Of a stretch of 64,000 nt of DNA, positions 24,841 to 38,200 are shown in pieces; position 1 is the first letter of the stretch, and every line of letters begins with the position of its first letter. The stretch lies in contig NC_091006.1 in NCBI RefSeq assembly GCF_041146395.1, forward strand, positions 4,532,001 through 4,596,000, in the 5' to 3' direction. A program made the position numbers and the translations under genes. Source of the DNA: Eulemur rufifrons. Its lineage: Eukaryota > Chordata > Mammalia > Primates > Lemuridae. The notes beneath the pieces are model-generated. The model searched no databases, was not told the origin of the DNA, and saw only the letters and a list, made by a program, of their open reading frames with translations.

Positions 24841-26185
24841 TTTATCTCAGAGATACTCTTACCTTTTGTACATTGACTCTTAGTCCTTAGGACTCTTTAG
24901 TCTTCCCCTAAAACCTAGCCACTCAATAAATGTCCCTTAAAGACCTGTCCCTTTTCTTCCCCTACTCCATTTCCTAACATCCAACTTGTGGGTGCTCAAT
25001 CTTTGCTAAGCATTTTAATCGATTGTGGCATTTGACCAGTGTCCATTATTTTCTCTCTGTAGGTCATCTCATTTATGAGTTTCCTCACCTTTGTGCGTAT
25101 TGTTAGTTAATTAGAAGCAAGACTATAAGAGCATTTACATGTCTTATTCATCTAGTCTGTAAATTCCTTGAAAGGAGGAACTAAGTTTAATTTCCCTTTC
25201 AGTCCACTTCCTTAATTAAGCTGCAATCCATGGCTTGCAAACCCAGTTGCTTGTAAAGGCCAAAAGGCAGTGGGAATAAGTGAAACTTGTCACGTGGAAA
25301 TTTATCTGGAAGTCACGTTCTGAGTAAAGAGGGCAGCTGCTACTTGGCTTTAAACCAATCGCAGATCCATTGTTCTCCGGTTTTCCTATTTTTCAAGAGA
25401 AACAAGAAATAATGCCAACTAATTCATGATTTTAAGTGCATGAAGGTCATATAGACTAATCTGCTGGGAGCAAAACTGAATCCATTCCATGTTGCAAGAT
25501 CTTTGCAGTTAATGGGTGGATGGATGCATGGACGAGTGGGTAGGTGAGTGAGTGCATCTGCGTCATTGTGGCAGCTCTCTGGTTGAAACTGGGGAAGTTG
25601 CAATATAGTGCAACTATATGCCTGGCCCTGTGCAAGGGGCTTTGCATATTTATTTCATTTGACCTTCATAACAACAACACAAGGTAGTTATTATCATTCT
25701 TATTTATTTCCACACTCATTTCACAGAAAGAAACAGAGGCTTAGAAAGGCCTGAGGTCACACCACTGTTTTTCTTTATTTAGAACCTACCCTAATTCCAA
25801 AACTAAGATTTCATATGAGCTCACATGATTTAAGCTGGATCCTGAACCTGGAATTCCAGAAAAGCTCTGTTGTATGAAATTGCCACCACAAAAGGCATCA
25901 GGTTTTCAGAAGGCAGTTGGGGGCAGGACACCAATAGGTCAGGGAGCAGGTTTGATTTCTCGGGCGTCTTACTAAGCAACTCATAGCTTTGAGCTCCTCA
26001 AGGATGCCAGCCAATACCAAGGAGCTAGGACACAAGGAAGTCTCTTGCCACCTTGGTGTGTCCTCCTTTCTTCCTACGTATTCTCCTCTCAGAGTTCAAG
26101 ATTTCTGCCTACCAACCTTGGAGCTCATTCCATCTCAGTTCCTTTCTAGAGCCCAGCAAGATAAAGACAGAGATGCAGATACAGG
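24841..26185. other. Intergenic between LTR block and KRTDAP 3' end
   Basis: Holds an L2-like stretch (24860-25240) and a MIR near 25600-25770 (aacaacacaaggtagttatt, 'agaaacagaggcttagaaag'). I see no gene. Confidence 0.4.
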
Positions 26186-26206
26186 AGCTATTTAGATGGA
26201 AAACAT

Positions 26207-26212
26207 TTTATT
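26207..26212 (-). terminator. KRTDAP: Polyadenylation signal of KRTDAP
   Basis: AATAAA on the minus strand (tttatt on +), about 100 bases past the KRTDAP stop codon. The transcript probably ends near 26190. Confidence 0.8.
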
Positions 26213-26311
26213 GGAGTTGAACCATGAAAGCATTATTGTATGATGGGAGTCAGATCCCACGCCAGCCCCCTCTTCCAGTGGGGTTGGCACTGCTGGCTCT
26301 TGGAGGACATG

Positions 26312-28989
26312 TCACTGGGCATCAGGAGTCGCACTCCTCAATCCTTTCAGCTGGAGGGAGAGAGGTTATGGCTAGATTGGGGACCCCTGGGTGCTGGAGT
26401 CCCCATCAGGAAGCCCGGTATAGGATGGGGTGCTGATGGAAAGGAATTTCTGGCCTAGCGTAAGTGCCCATTCTCCTCTAAATTTAGCAGCTGAGATTTC
26501 CCTTTGCTTTGGCGAGAAGGTGGTTTATCTTCCTTTTAGCGTCCTTACCCTCCTCCCGATCCTCTGTTTCTTCCCTCACCCCACCCTCTGTACCCTCCTA
26601 ACGCCTCTTACCTTAGGAAAAGCATCCCAGTTGAGGAAAGGAAGTTTCTTTTTGATAGCCTAAAAAGAAAAAGAGAGAAAGAGAGTGATGTGTCGCAGGG
26701 CGGGGGAGCGTGGATCAGGAAGCACTCGCTAAATGAGCACCCCTGGTGACCGTGGTGTTATTGTTCGATAATTACAGTAAGAGCTAATATTCTCCAAAGC
26801 CTTATTCTGTCTGTGTCTGCCTTGTCCTAATTGCTCTACAGGCGTGATTTCATTTGGTCTCTACAGCAACCTTTTGAGATAGGTGCCGTCATCATCCGCA
26901 CATCACAGATGAGGAAACTGAGGCTCAGACAACTGCAGACATTTGCATGAAGCCACATGGAAGGTAGTGCAGAGTCATGAGACACAAGCTCCGTCCCAGC
27001 TCTGTCACTGACGCAGCCTTCCACGTGTGGGTGGGCCTCGGGTTTTTCACAGAGGATGAGTTTTTCTCCGAGGATGAGGGAATTCAAATAAAATTTTCAC
27101 TGATTAAGTTCGTCCTCTTCTGGAATTGTCTTTGTGGCCCTGCTCTTCCACTGCTATCTTAGGAAAATGGGGTGTAGCCACGCCTGGCTCCGGGGAAGCT
27201 TTCTTTGGTTGACACACACTGGGCAGGGCAGGGCAGTTACTCCCTCCTGGAACTCAGGAAGGAGCCAAAAGGCTTAAAACCAGAATGTGCTGCCACCACC
27301 CTGGACAGACGGCCAGGAGAGTAGGGGGCACGCAAGCACTCACCTCAAAGAGCGCGTGCCAGTTCAGGAATTCCTCAGTCTTAAAAGCCTGTGGAGAAAG
27401 AGAGAGACCAGAAACAGGTAGGGGGGCGCGGGGCGCGGCGGCGTGGGGGACAGAGCTCAGCCCCTGGCCCTCCGGAAAAGCTGAGGGGACCATGGCAGCT
27501 CTGCAAGCTCTACCAGGGCGTCTATCTCCTCTACAATGTGGACATCAGAATTGTACTTACAGATCGCAACTTGTCAATGTTCAAGAACTGAGGGTTAAAG
27601 GCCTAGGCGAAAAAGCACGTTGTTAAGAGAGTTGCTAAGGGGCACGAGGAGACAGGGGACGCACTCATGGCTGGAGTGCATGGGGGGACAGATGGCTCAC
27701 CTCGGGTCCCGCCACGTAGTTCCCGATGGTGGTTTCTTCCTGGAAAGTGAGAGAGAAAATAGGAAGTAAATGGTCACATGATGGCAGGTCCCTCCCTCCC
27801 GCCCCTCCTTGCCAGTCCCTGAGAGAATACAGCCCGTTCTCCACCGAGGGGCCTCGGAGTGTTAACGCACTCTGTTCCGGTCGAGCACGTGTTTGGCAGA
27901 CACACGAGGTGAGGAGCAGGTGTGGAAAAAGGCACGTGCAAGACAGAAGTTCAAAGCCCAGACCTGCATCCACGGGGGCAGCAGGTGGAAAGGGCGGAGC
28001 AAAGAGGGCTCCTCCCAGGAGAAACTAGCTGGAGTTGTTCTGAGGTTGAGTCGGGGTGTTGCGGAGACACCCATGCTCAGCCCTCAGTGCTGGGTGGGGA
28101 AGGTCGGCAGGCAGAGGGGAGCCATGCTGCTGAGGCGACTGGGTTTGCTTTGTCCCTTTACTGCCACCAGCGTTGGAGTCTCCTTTTCCCTCCTCCCTTC
28201 GGTGAAGCCCCCAGACCACAGAGCATCCCATCTTGTCGGCTCCCTTCTTCCTTCCTCCCCCAACAGAGGTCTCAAACTCCAGCCCACAGCCTAGACCCAA
28301 ATGTCCAGATCTCATAGCAGTGTGGCTTACCTGTTTTTGAATTTGAGTTAAACATTTTCAATTAGTAAGAATTCATAAATAAATCCAGATTTCTAGTTTC
28401 TCCTGAAAATTTTAAGACTGAACACTGGGCACATTTCCCCCTCTGCAGCAGTGAGAGGAGTGGAGACTGCCCCCTTTTAGATTGGGGCGCCCCTGCTCCC
28501 TGACACCACTAGCTTGGACCCTCAGCAGCTGAGTCTGTGACCTCCGCCTTGGACTTTTAAATCCAGAATGGACAGCAGTGTTCCTCTCTAGCTGGGGCTG
28601 GGTCTTAAGGATTCTGGATCATAGATTGGGCTGAGCCCAGATGACCCATCTCAGCTCCTGTCTCCTGGGATTCAGTAAACTGACCACCCCATGCTTCCAT
28701 CCCGTCCATAAACATAAGCATCTCTGTTCCTCAACATCTCCCCAGGGATGCTCCACTCCCTTCCTCAGAGTCCCGGCTTCCCATACAGCCCCTGCCAACA
28801 TCCAGAAATCAGAGCCACTTGCCCAGTAACGGACAGCAGGTAAAGAAATTGAGGGGTGGGTGGGTGATAGGTATAAGAAAAACCCGCAGGTGCTGTGCTC
28901 ACCTCGGAACCCCCCAGGGCGGCCCCCTGGGCAGAGTGCAGAGCCAGAAGAGAGAGGAGAGCCACAGCAGGAAGAACTGGGACCTTCAT
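26312..28989 (-). CDS. KRTDAP: Keratinocyte differentiation-associated protein, complete, six coding exons
   Basis: Small secreted protein of differentiating stratified epithelium, carried in lamellar granules in the known family. Coding exons in transcript order: 28903-28989, 27701-27739, 27561-27602, 27344-27388, 26612-26659, 26312-26350. They give 29+13+14+15+16+12 = 99 residues plus TGA, the usual family length. Every exon is a multiple of three in phase 0, with AG/GT borders throughout (for example gaG|GTGAGC and aaG|GTAAGA). The N-terminus MKVPVLPAVALLSLL... is a signal peptide ending near HSAQG. Exon 4 encodes AFKTEEFLNWHALFE and exon 5 AIKKKLPFLNWDAFPK, two related modules. The last residues are LKGLRSATPDAQ. 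The gene has a TATA box at 29036-29041 and a polyadenylation signal at 26207-26212, and lies in the same orientation as DMKN and SBSN. Confidence 0.95.
26785..26985 (+). repeat. MIR SINE in a KRTDAP intron
   Basis: 'gtgatttcatttggtctctac' and 'cacatcacagatgaggaaactgaggctcagac' form the MIR core. It lies in the intron between exons 4 and 5. Confidence 0.75.
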
Positions 28990-29035
28990 GGTGTCAGGTT
29001 TGGGGTGCTCTGAGGCGGAGCCTCCCTGCTTGCTC

Positions 29036-29041
29036 TTTATA
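29036..29041 (-). promoter_or_regulatory. KRTDAP: KRTDAP TATA box
   Basis: TATAAA on the minus strand (tttata on +), about 47 bases upstream of the KRTDAP ATG. A start site near 29010 would leave a short 5' UTR. A focused TATA promoter suits a strongly induced tissue-specific gene. The transcription start is inferred. Confidence 0.7.
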
Positions 29042-29059
29042 TTCCCAAGAAGAAATGGG

Positions 29060-32000
29060 GTCCCCACCCCACTGACTCACCCCCAGATTCTGTCGCCCAC
29101 CCCCGGGGCTCTGGGAGGGGGAGGCAGGGACTGTTCCCCATCTACCTGGGATTTCTCAATTCACATCCTGCCCCAGGCGCTTGGAAGGTGAGGCTGCAAT
29201 GGGTCTCTTCATGCCAATGGCTGGGACGGAGACAGGTCGGACCTGTCCCTCCGAGGGATTGGCGGTGGCACTCAGGCAACCTCTCCTTTTGTCTTTGTCT
29301 CTTCCCCCTACATCCTTCATTCCTCTCTTACAATTAAGGCTTTTTTTTTCTGCCAAATTCTATCTGAACTCCTTAGACTGCCATTGAAGGCCTTCCATGG
29401 CCTGTACTCAACCTGCCTTTTTAGCTTTTCATCCTTACTACCTTTATACGTACCTCACATTCTAGCCAAACTGAACTCCTTTCCAAGTAGACCCTTCTTT
29501 TTCCATCCTCCGTCCTCCAAGCCTCCAGCCATGCTGTTCCTTATTCTTAAAACGTCCTATGCTCTCCTCCAGTTCTGAGAACCCAGTCCCTCTTGGTGAA
29601 GCTTCCCTGACTTGTCCCACCATCCCCGATCCCCCCACCCCACACACAAACCCTTCCCTTCTTGGAATTGCAATATCAGTTTGTTTGTATCTCTCTGACG
29701 TTGCACCTGGAGCAATTTATGCTCTTCTCTTGTTTTCCTTTGAGAATATTAAATTCCTTGAGGTCAGGAACTTTATCAAATCAGCTCTGTATCTCCCAGA
29801 ACGGTGTCTTACACAGAACACACGTGAAGTCAGCATTTATTAGGTTGCGCTGTTGGAATCGATATTCAAGCAGCCTTTTGCCAAGTTATACACTTTCCTC
29901 CCTCGGGGCCGGCCCCCACCCCTTATCCACCTGCCCGTCTTTTACTCTTGGGTCTTCAGAGAGGTGACTGTCTTGAACTAAGAAGACAGGGAAGAGAGAA
30001 GCACAGAAAAGCAAAAAGCAGGTCTTAGGGACACCCAATTGGAGATGGGATCTAGGTGTCCTGAACTTGGAGTGCCTGCCCGTTTCGTTGCGCTCACCCC
30101 ACTCTACCCCCGGCTTGGAAGTTGGATCATCTCAAAGTGACAAAACATCCTAATCAAGCAGCCGTCTCCACAATGAAGTTCAGATGGTCCGACCGGTTCC
30201 TGGTGTAACAGGGAGGTGCCGGGACACGAGTGGCCCCGTCAGGGCAAAGCAAGTTCTTATCTGCGAGTGGGCTGCTCACCCGGGCCTGACGCAACACAAA
30301 GCCTCGGCAGGCCGAGGGCGGGAGAACCAGATGACACTCACGAACAGTCTTTCCGAACCCAGAACTCAGTCCTCACCCTGCCTCCGTGCCCCGGGCCCAG
30401 ACGTCCTGCCCCTCCTTGGCCGCAGGAAGCCTCCCCTGATGCCCCTTTGCAGAGCCACCCGAGGAGACAGTGCTTGAGGAACACTGGCGTGGCACAGGTG
30501 GCCATGTGGCAGTGGATGTCACCTACGGTTGGTGCTACTGGAGGGAATGAGTTCAAGAATGACGCAGGTGGGTGGAGCTCCTCCCAAAAGGTTTTCTGGA
30601 GGACACAAGTTTTTGTATGTAATGAAGTCTTACTAATTAGCGAACAAAAGTTCCTTGACCACCACTCTGTCAGCACACGGTCAACTCCAGGAGTGGAAGG
30701 AAGGAAGAATCAGACAAAAAAGGGCTGAGGTTGTGTGATCGGGTACAATCAGACGTGCTGATGGAGGGACCCCACGTCAGTTTTGCCACGGGTAATCAAA
30801 GCAGTGGGCGGTCCAAATGCCATCTTCTGTTTGGCTCTAGAATCTAGTCTGTGATTGTTCTATGGCAACAAATTGACCTCCCTGTGTTTTCCTCTCCACC
30901 TAATGGTGCTAATAATAATGTTAGCCATTTATTGAGGCCTTCTATGTGGCAGGCCTTGTGCTAAGTGCTCCGAATACGTGATCTTGTTGAAGTGTCACAG
31001 TGATTCTGTGAAGTAGGTACTGTAATTATCCACATTCTATAGGCAGGGGAACCACAGCATATAGATGTTAAATAACTTATCCCAGGTCATACGGCCAGTG
31101 TGTGACAGAGCCGGCATTAGAACCCCGGGCTTCCAAATCCTGAACCTGATTGCTCCTTTGCTATACTGCGGAGTAGTGTCCTCCAAAGGGCATGGCCAGC
31201 CTGCGTAGCACCTTGTGTGAATTAGACCTATGCCCAGAGAGTGGGGGCAGGGTGCATTGAACCCCCGCTAGCGCCTTTTACCAGGTGTCCCTTTGTGGTG
31301 CGCAGCCTGCACAGCTGTACGTGGCAGCTCTGAGCATTTGTGCATTGATTTCAATGAACTGAACTTCACATTCTTGGGAGGAATGAAAACAGAGAACTAA
31401 GAGGCTGCTGGCACTCAATGAACGTGTGCCCCAGAATGAGCCTGCAATTGCCTCAGTTTCCAGATGCCTCTAATAGTGTGAACATCTTGACACACCAAGC
31501 ATGTGTTTAAAGAATAGTGTTCTAGTTCTGGTTCTAGTGTTTAAAGTTCTAGATTTTAAAGATAGGTACTTTTGTCTAATGCCTCCAAACACGATGCTCC
31601 AACTATGTCATGGGCTCTACCACAGAAATTCTGTTCCTAAGCTGAAGAAAAAACTGGCTGTGTTGGGCTTACAATTTGTTTCCATTTGGCAGCTTCCTGA
31701 TAGAATTTTCCAGGGTAATTTCATCTTTACGTGATTTGGCTGTAAGGGGTAGCTTTAGAATCCAGTGTCTCTCTCCAAGCTCCTCCCATCTCCCCAATCT
31801 ACTGTGCCTCAGCGAGTTTGTGTTCCCTGAGTGTCCGATGTTCAGTGGCTGGGCACGTGGGGGCAGGGAGGGGTAGAGGGGCTGTCTCTGGGAGAGGGTC
31901 CCAGCAGCTCGGATCATGGGTGGCAGGAAAACCCACCTGGGATTCGGCTCCGCTTTGGAGGAATCACACGGGGTTAGTGGAGTCGGGCAGCGTCACAGAG

Positions 32001-34385
32001 TCCGACTCTGCAGCGTCCCATGCCCGGGCCTGGTTGAGTTCCTAGTTCCCGCTAGAGAATATCAGTAAACCCCTGTTTTCCCACAGGCCTGCCCCCACCC
32101 CACCCCAGATGTGCCGGAACTTGAGTGGAGTGTGGGTAGGAGCTGAGGCACAGCCCTGATTACTACATTACAGGACACACCTAGGCGCTGGGAGCCAGCC
32201 TGCTGGGTTCCTGGAGGGAATGGGGGATTTGAAGGGAGAGACCCTGGTTCCTCAGGGCCACGTGAGCACCTAGGTGAAAGCCTGGAATCCTTGGAGAGGC
32301 AGGGGGCTGGGGCGTGCAGCATTCGGAGGCAGAGCGCAGGGCATCCCCATCCCGTCCCTTCCTCCCTCTGCCAATGTTATCACCACACCCAACAAAGCAG
32401 CCTCCTAGACCAGCGGGTCTGGTTCTTCCTTGGCCGCCCACCCTGTGCGCCCTTTGCTTACACTTCTCCCAGGAAGACTTCCTGGATTGGGCCCACTTAA
32501 TTCCCATTCCTTTTTCCATTCACTAATGCGGAAATATTTGTCGAGTGACCACTTTGGCACTCGGTGTTGGGAATTCAGGATGGACAAAGTACCTGCCCTA
32601 GGGAGTTTATGTTCTGGCGGGGGAGACAGATCTCGATCTAATGAAAAATAAATAAGCAAACGAGATAACGTCTGAGAATGACAGTGCCATGAAAACGTGC
32701 TAACGACTGGGCATCCTTGGCTAAGATGGCCTGGGGAGGGACATTTGAAGGTAGACCTGAAGCAGCTGGAGCTCTGACCTTCCAAAGATCTTGGGGCCCA
32801 GGGGCAGGTAACAACAGCCGTGTGGCCCAGGGTGACTCTGGGGAGGGGGTCAGAGCCAGACCACCACGGTGCAGAGCGGGGATTTTATTCCAGAGCTGAC
32901 GCAAAGTTGGTTCCGAGCAGGGAGTCCTCCCTGGCCTTGTGGGAGAAGGCGCTGTGAGGAAAGGGAATGAAAGCCGGGACTCCAGGAGGTCCCTGCAGAG
33001 GCCCCAGCGGGAGAGGTGGGTGGCCTGCCCTTGACGGGAGGGTCCCTTGTGCCAGAGGATCTTAGCCTGCGTCAGGTGTTACTTTAAACTTTAAGGGGCT
33101 GCTTTCGGCCTTCGGACCAGGAATGCCCCAAGAATCCAGAACCCTGCTGACCACATCCGCGTCTCCCTCAGCCCCTGGGGGCTGGCGCGAGGAGAGCCTG
33201 GTTCCCGGCTCTGTCCCGTCCCTCACCACGCGCCACGCGCCGAGAAGGCTCGTCACAGTGTGGATCGAGCGTCCTCTTGGGAACGGCCCCGTGTTCTCCT
33301 CCCTGTGGCCACCAGGAGGTACTGCAAGGCCCTCGTGCGGCGCTGGGCGGGGAAGGGGATACAGACCAGCACCGCGCAAGGGCCAAAGCCAGGAGCGGGG
33401 CAGAGCTAAGGGTGGCCCTGCCCTTTCTCCCCGCCGGTGTTTCTATCAGGTTGGCTCCTCGGGGCCAGTTTGGGGTCTGGTTCCTTTCATTTATTCACCA
33501 GCTGTTTGAAGCCCTGTGCCAGGCCCGGGACATGGCCCGGGACGGAGCAATGACCAAGGCAGCCAGGGGCCATGACCGCAGAGAACTTGCAACCTGGGCA
33601 GAAGTCACTCAGGCTGGCAGGGTGCTTCACGTCCTCCTTTTGCTTCCTGGTCCTCTGCAGGGGTGTCAGGGGGACACAGTGGGAGTGGGGGGCTCCTTCA
33701 TCTGGGCACGCTGTGCTAGCTTGATGGGACTTAGAGGCTCCCACCACAGCCTCCAGCCCTGTCCCAGGGGCTCCTCAGCCTGCCCCTGCGGCCTCTGCCT
33801 GCTTCACCGGCACACTGAGGGGGCGAAGGTTTCTGCCTTCCTCCATCTGCGTTCTGGAAGCACAGAGCAGCTGCACAGGAGAAGGTACTGGGTTTGACCC
33901 AGTGCCCCAATTCCTAAGCACGTCACCCCAGCAGCTCCTCTCACCCCCACTTCAGTCTGCTCACGTGGCGGGGCACAGTCTGCACCGGCCCCTGCTCCCA
34001 GTGCTGCCCTCTCCCCGGCCCTCCCTCGGGGACTGGGCTCCCCGCTGTGAACAGCCTCTTCCCTCCCACCTCCTCGGATCTGCACAGTTCCGCTGCCGCT
34101 TTTTCAGACGACCAGAACACCTGTGATTGCTTCAAGTGCAGTGCACAGGGTATTCGGATGTAGGTTGGGCAAAGATTGTTTTTTACAGATGGGGAAACTG
34201 AGGCACAGTGAGATGAGCTAGCTGCTTCTTGTCCAGAATAAAACCCAGGTCTTGTCTCCCTCAGCCTACCATGTTTTATACCACTCCCAGGAGGAAGATT
34301 AATTATCTGCCCCTAACTCACTCTTCCATCCTCCCTGATCCAGCCCATCCATGTAGCATTCAAGAATAGAATTCGAGAAAGTCTT
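29060..34385. other. Intergenic between KRTDAP and DMKN
   Basis: L2 text lies at about 29375-29850 (cctttttagcttttcatcc, 'cccagtccctcttggtgaagc'), a MIR at 30900-31140 (cattctataggcaggggaacc), antisense L2 3' text at about 32515-32770 (aatatttgtcgagtgaccac) and a shorter copy near 33480-33600. The rest is unclassified. No gene is supported; open frames near 33.1-33.9 kb are GC-rich chance frames. Confidence 0.45.
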
Positions 34386-34389
34386 AGGG

Positions 34390-34674
34390 AAACAAGAGTC
34401 ATGTTTTATTTCCACAGAGAAACTCAAAAGCAGGAAGCTCCGCCCCAGTCAGCGACTTCGGGTCACAAGACGGAGGGGGTAGGAAGTGGCTGGTTTACCC
34501 AGAGGCTGGTGGTCGCGGGAGCACCTCAGTGCAGTGGGAGGAAACAAGGAGCAGACAGACCAGGTCCCCAGCCTAGAACGTGGAGGTGTCAGCACCCAGA
34601 CCAGGGCTGGCACGGGGTGGGAGGCTCCTGACGATCTGTGTTTCCAGGCCTCAGTCGTGATGGGAAATAGTTTT
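34390..34674 (-). other. DMKN: Putative spliced terminal 3' UTR exon of DMKN
   Basis: The distal DMKN stop codon TAG (35256-35258) is followed at once by GTGAGTG, a good donor. A good acceptor (TCCTTTCTTCTAG) ends at 34675 and an AATAAA lies at 34405-34410. A non-coding last exon from 34674 to about 34390 is the simplest reading. The alternative is an unspliced 3' UTR of about 870 bases. Confidence 0.5.
34405..34410 (-). terminator. DMKN: Distal polyadenylation signal of DMKN
   Basis: AATAAA on the minus strand, about 850 bases past the distal stop codon. It serves the alpha and long isoforms. Confidence 0.65.
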
Positions 34675-35255
34675 CTAGAAGAAAGGACAAGATCAAATGA
34701 TAGAATGTGGCCACGCCTTGATCTGCTGAAACCAAACGTCCTTTCGCTCAGCCTCTGGGCTCCTCTGGTCCTTGGCTGTCCTGCCTGTTCACCTGCCTTG
34801 CCCCTCACTCGTGCTTCTGCCAAAACCAACTGTGGGATTCTGCCAAGCTAATCTCCTCCCTCTCCCCCTCGGAGCCTGGCTTTGTCCGGCCTCTGAACCT
34901 TTCCGCCCGAAAGGCTCCCCTCTCCAGGTTGCTCCTGTATAATCTTATCTGGTTCCCTGTCCCTAACCTAGACTGCCACCGTCTCGTTCTCAGAGCGTGC
35001 CCGGCGGCCCCACCCCGTTCAGCCCTGCGCTCAGAACGCACAGAGTGTTTTCCAAGTGTCCCAGGTCATTTTCTTATGAGTCTTTCTCCACACCCGACGA
35101 TGGGGTCTCCTCCTTCTTAATTCCTTGAGCAAACCTGACTTCCTGGCGCTGCTGACTGAGGTCTGAGGAAATGCCAAGATCCAGGCCCTGCCCCGAGGGG
35201 GCGCTATGTCCCAGCTCCTGGGACACGGCCTTGTGCTGCTCACTGTGACACTCAC

Positions 35256-38200
35256 CTACCAAAACTTCAGCCAGTGCAGCAGGCTAGGTTGCGCCCGGGA
35301 AGCCTGCAGGACAAGGAGAGTGTCTGAGTGGACATCACACTGTCCCTTCCACACCCTCTGGCCCCAGGCCCCTTCATTCCAGAGCCAGACTTTCTAGGCC
35401 CCCATACTCACCGAGGAAGTAGCCGTGACTCCCCCCTGGAAAGAGAAGATCAGAGGAGGTGACGCGGGGTTATAGTGGCCTCCCTGCACTCTGCTGTGGC
35501 CTCGGGCTCAGAAAGGGCCCAGTGGCAGGGGCAGGCTCAAGCCAGGATTATTGCCAAGGTCTTTCAGTCTATGGGATGTGTTGCATAATAGCAGATTTAT
35601 TACCCTACGTGCATTTTATCCGAGATGATATCGAATGTGGTCCCCTAGCACACTGATCCAGAGAAGTCAAAGGAGAATAGGTGTCCCTCCCGCCTACTAG
35701 GTGGACAGACTGGCCACAGTGGCTGGCGAAGTGGACGCCCAGCGGTAGGATTAACTAACTGCATCTGCACCTCCTTGCAGGCAGCTTAGCGTTTCTGGTC
35801 TCTCAGTAGAAGGTCTTCTCCCCAAGGGCAGGGGCTTTGTTACTCTGATGGAGGGAAATACCCGCCTACTTTTTCTTCGACAGCTCACTTGGTATTTAGC
35901 ATGTTTATTTACTGCCATTATCAGATTGCTTTCTTTGCAAGCGATTGAAACAAAATTCTCAAGTATGTTTTTCCATTTATGTCCTTTGTGGAATGAAGCA
36001 TTCATTTTCCTACCAAGCCTGGCTTCTCCTAAGTACTAGCTTGCCTTCCTCCCCCTAACCCCACCTCCCAAGAGAGGCCAGCAGAGAGCAAACACTACAA
36101 AGAAGAGCTGTTGGTGTGTTTTGCCTTGTGTCACGGGATTTTTTAGAGCCACATTTTCCTCTTTGGGAGGGTGCTGGTGCCTGGTCTTCCCTCTCGTATG
36201 GGATGGCGCGGCCGCTCCCTGGCAGCCCTCTCTGAGAGAGCGGGCGAGCGTGCAGAGCATCGAGCCCTCCAGCCTCCGCTCGGGCTGCTCTCGGGGAACC
36301 CGAGCCTCCCTTACGAAGGCCCGGGGAGGCCTGACTTTCAGAGTGAGCGGGATTCTGCCTCAGCCCACCGACATAGAGGACCCTGCCCGTAAAAGCCTCT
36401 CCCTCTCCCCTCTGTGGAGACCCCGGTGGGAAACAGGGCAGTTGCACGTCTTACCTTAGCAGGGGCCTTGGCCGTGTACTGCCACCCGTAGCCAGTAGGG
36501 TACGCCTGCTGGTTATAATTGTAGTTCTGTGGAAGGAAGAGTGGGCGGGGGGCCGTGGAAGGGAGGAGGAGAAGGGATGAAATCATTTTGCTCTGGAATA
36601 AACACCCCACCTTCCAGGCGTGAGCCACCGAACCGTGTGTTTTCTTTTCTAGAATCTCCTCCAGCCAGCCAGAGCCCACATCCTCACGTCCCTGTATCGT
36701 CCGAGCCCAGACGGCCAGCCTCCTCCTTGCCTTGGTACCTCTCCCAGCTCCCAGGTGTTACTTGGGAGGTGAGGGTAGGAGACCAAGGAAAGAAGGACCA
36801 GGACCTAAACCAGGCGGTCAGGTGGCAGATATCTTACCTTAGAAGCTGACGCATCTTGCCATCCTCCGCCAGGCTGACAAATTATTGAAAGAGAATTGTT
36901 GAAGGAGTGAAAGAGAATTTCAGATTGGCCAGACCCAGGAACAAGGCTGAGATGGACCAGGGCCCCTCCAGGGGATGCTGAAGGCAAAAAGACTCACCTG
37001 ATCGGCACCGCCTGCCCTCTTCTGTAGCGACGACAACTCGTCTGCGCCCTGGAAGGGAGACAGGAGCCACGGTTGGGATCTCTTCGGTTCAGGCCTCGCC
37101 AGACTTCCCGAGCTCGGCCCCGCCCTCCCTCTGCAGCCCCAGTGTCTCCCCCACCCGCCGCTCCCGGCCTGGGAAAAGTGCTGCCCACAGAGAGGGCAGT
37201 GAGCCCGGAAGAAACCGATGGCCCAGATAGATACGGAACACAGATTTCCACACTCCAGACCGGGGAGCCAGGGGAGAGAACCAGGTTTGGCAACGTCATC
37301 CCCACCCATGCCCCTGGAGCGCTGGCAGCTGTGGCCTGAGACTAAGCTGGAACAACAAGGGAGTCAGAGTCGCAGGGCTCGGGGGGCAGACCCAGGCACC
37401 GCAGCCCCCGCCCACCTTTCGCCCACACCAAACCCTTCTGCCTCCGTCCCAGGCCCCTTGAATCCCTGTATGTGAACACTGCATCCCACAGGCTCCTGGG
37501 AAGGAGGGGCAATTACCAGAAGCTAAGTGGTTAGGTTAGCCCTGAGTTAAAGGAAGGGAAGAAGCACAAGAAAGCAGATGAAGCCACTTCTGGCACTCGG
37601 GAGTCCTACGCGCATGGCTCCCCTCCCCCCAGGGCAAGGGGCGAAATTCTAAGCATTTGGAAAGGAGTCTAGTTCAGGCCATCGTGGCTCCTCTGCTAGG
37701 ATGCTAGGACTCCACACAAACACACACACACACACACACACTCTCGCGCACACACACACAAAGAGTTAAATCCTAACTCTGACTGAACTCTCTGCCTTAC
37801 CCACCCCTGACACTGAACCTAAACCCCACTATCCCTAATAGTGACATCACAAACTGGTCGTCCCGAGGCCTCCAGACATTTTTTGCTTTTTTTTTTTTTT
37901 TTAAGACAGAGTCTCTCTGTGTCACCCTGGCTAGAGTGCCACGCCATCATCATAGCTCACGGCAACCTCAAACTCCTGGGCTCAAGCCATCCTCCCACCT
38001 AGGCCTCCCAGAGTGCTAGGATTATGGGCACAAGCCACGGTGCTCAGCCTCGGTGTGCATTTTTAAAAAATTAAATTAGTTATAAACACTTAAAAGTCAG
38101 ATTTCTAGCTTTTCTTGAAAAGTCATCCAGCACAGCCACCTGTGTTCTATATAGGTGCATGACACCACTCAGCTGGGGGCCTTGACCTCCCCCTTTGCAT

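Noticed and set aside
33277..33897. 206-codon + strand frame between KRTDAP and DMKN
   Set aside because: The composition is that of GC-rich chance frames. It includes antisense L2 text near 33490 and has no recognisable domain.
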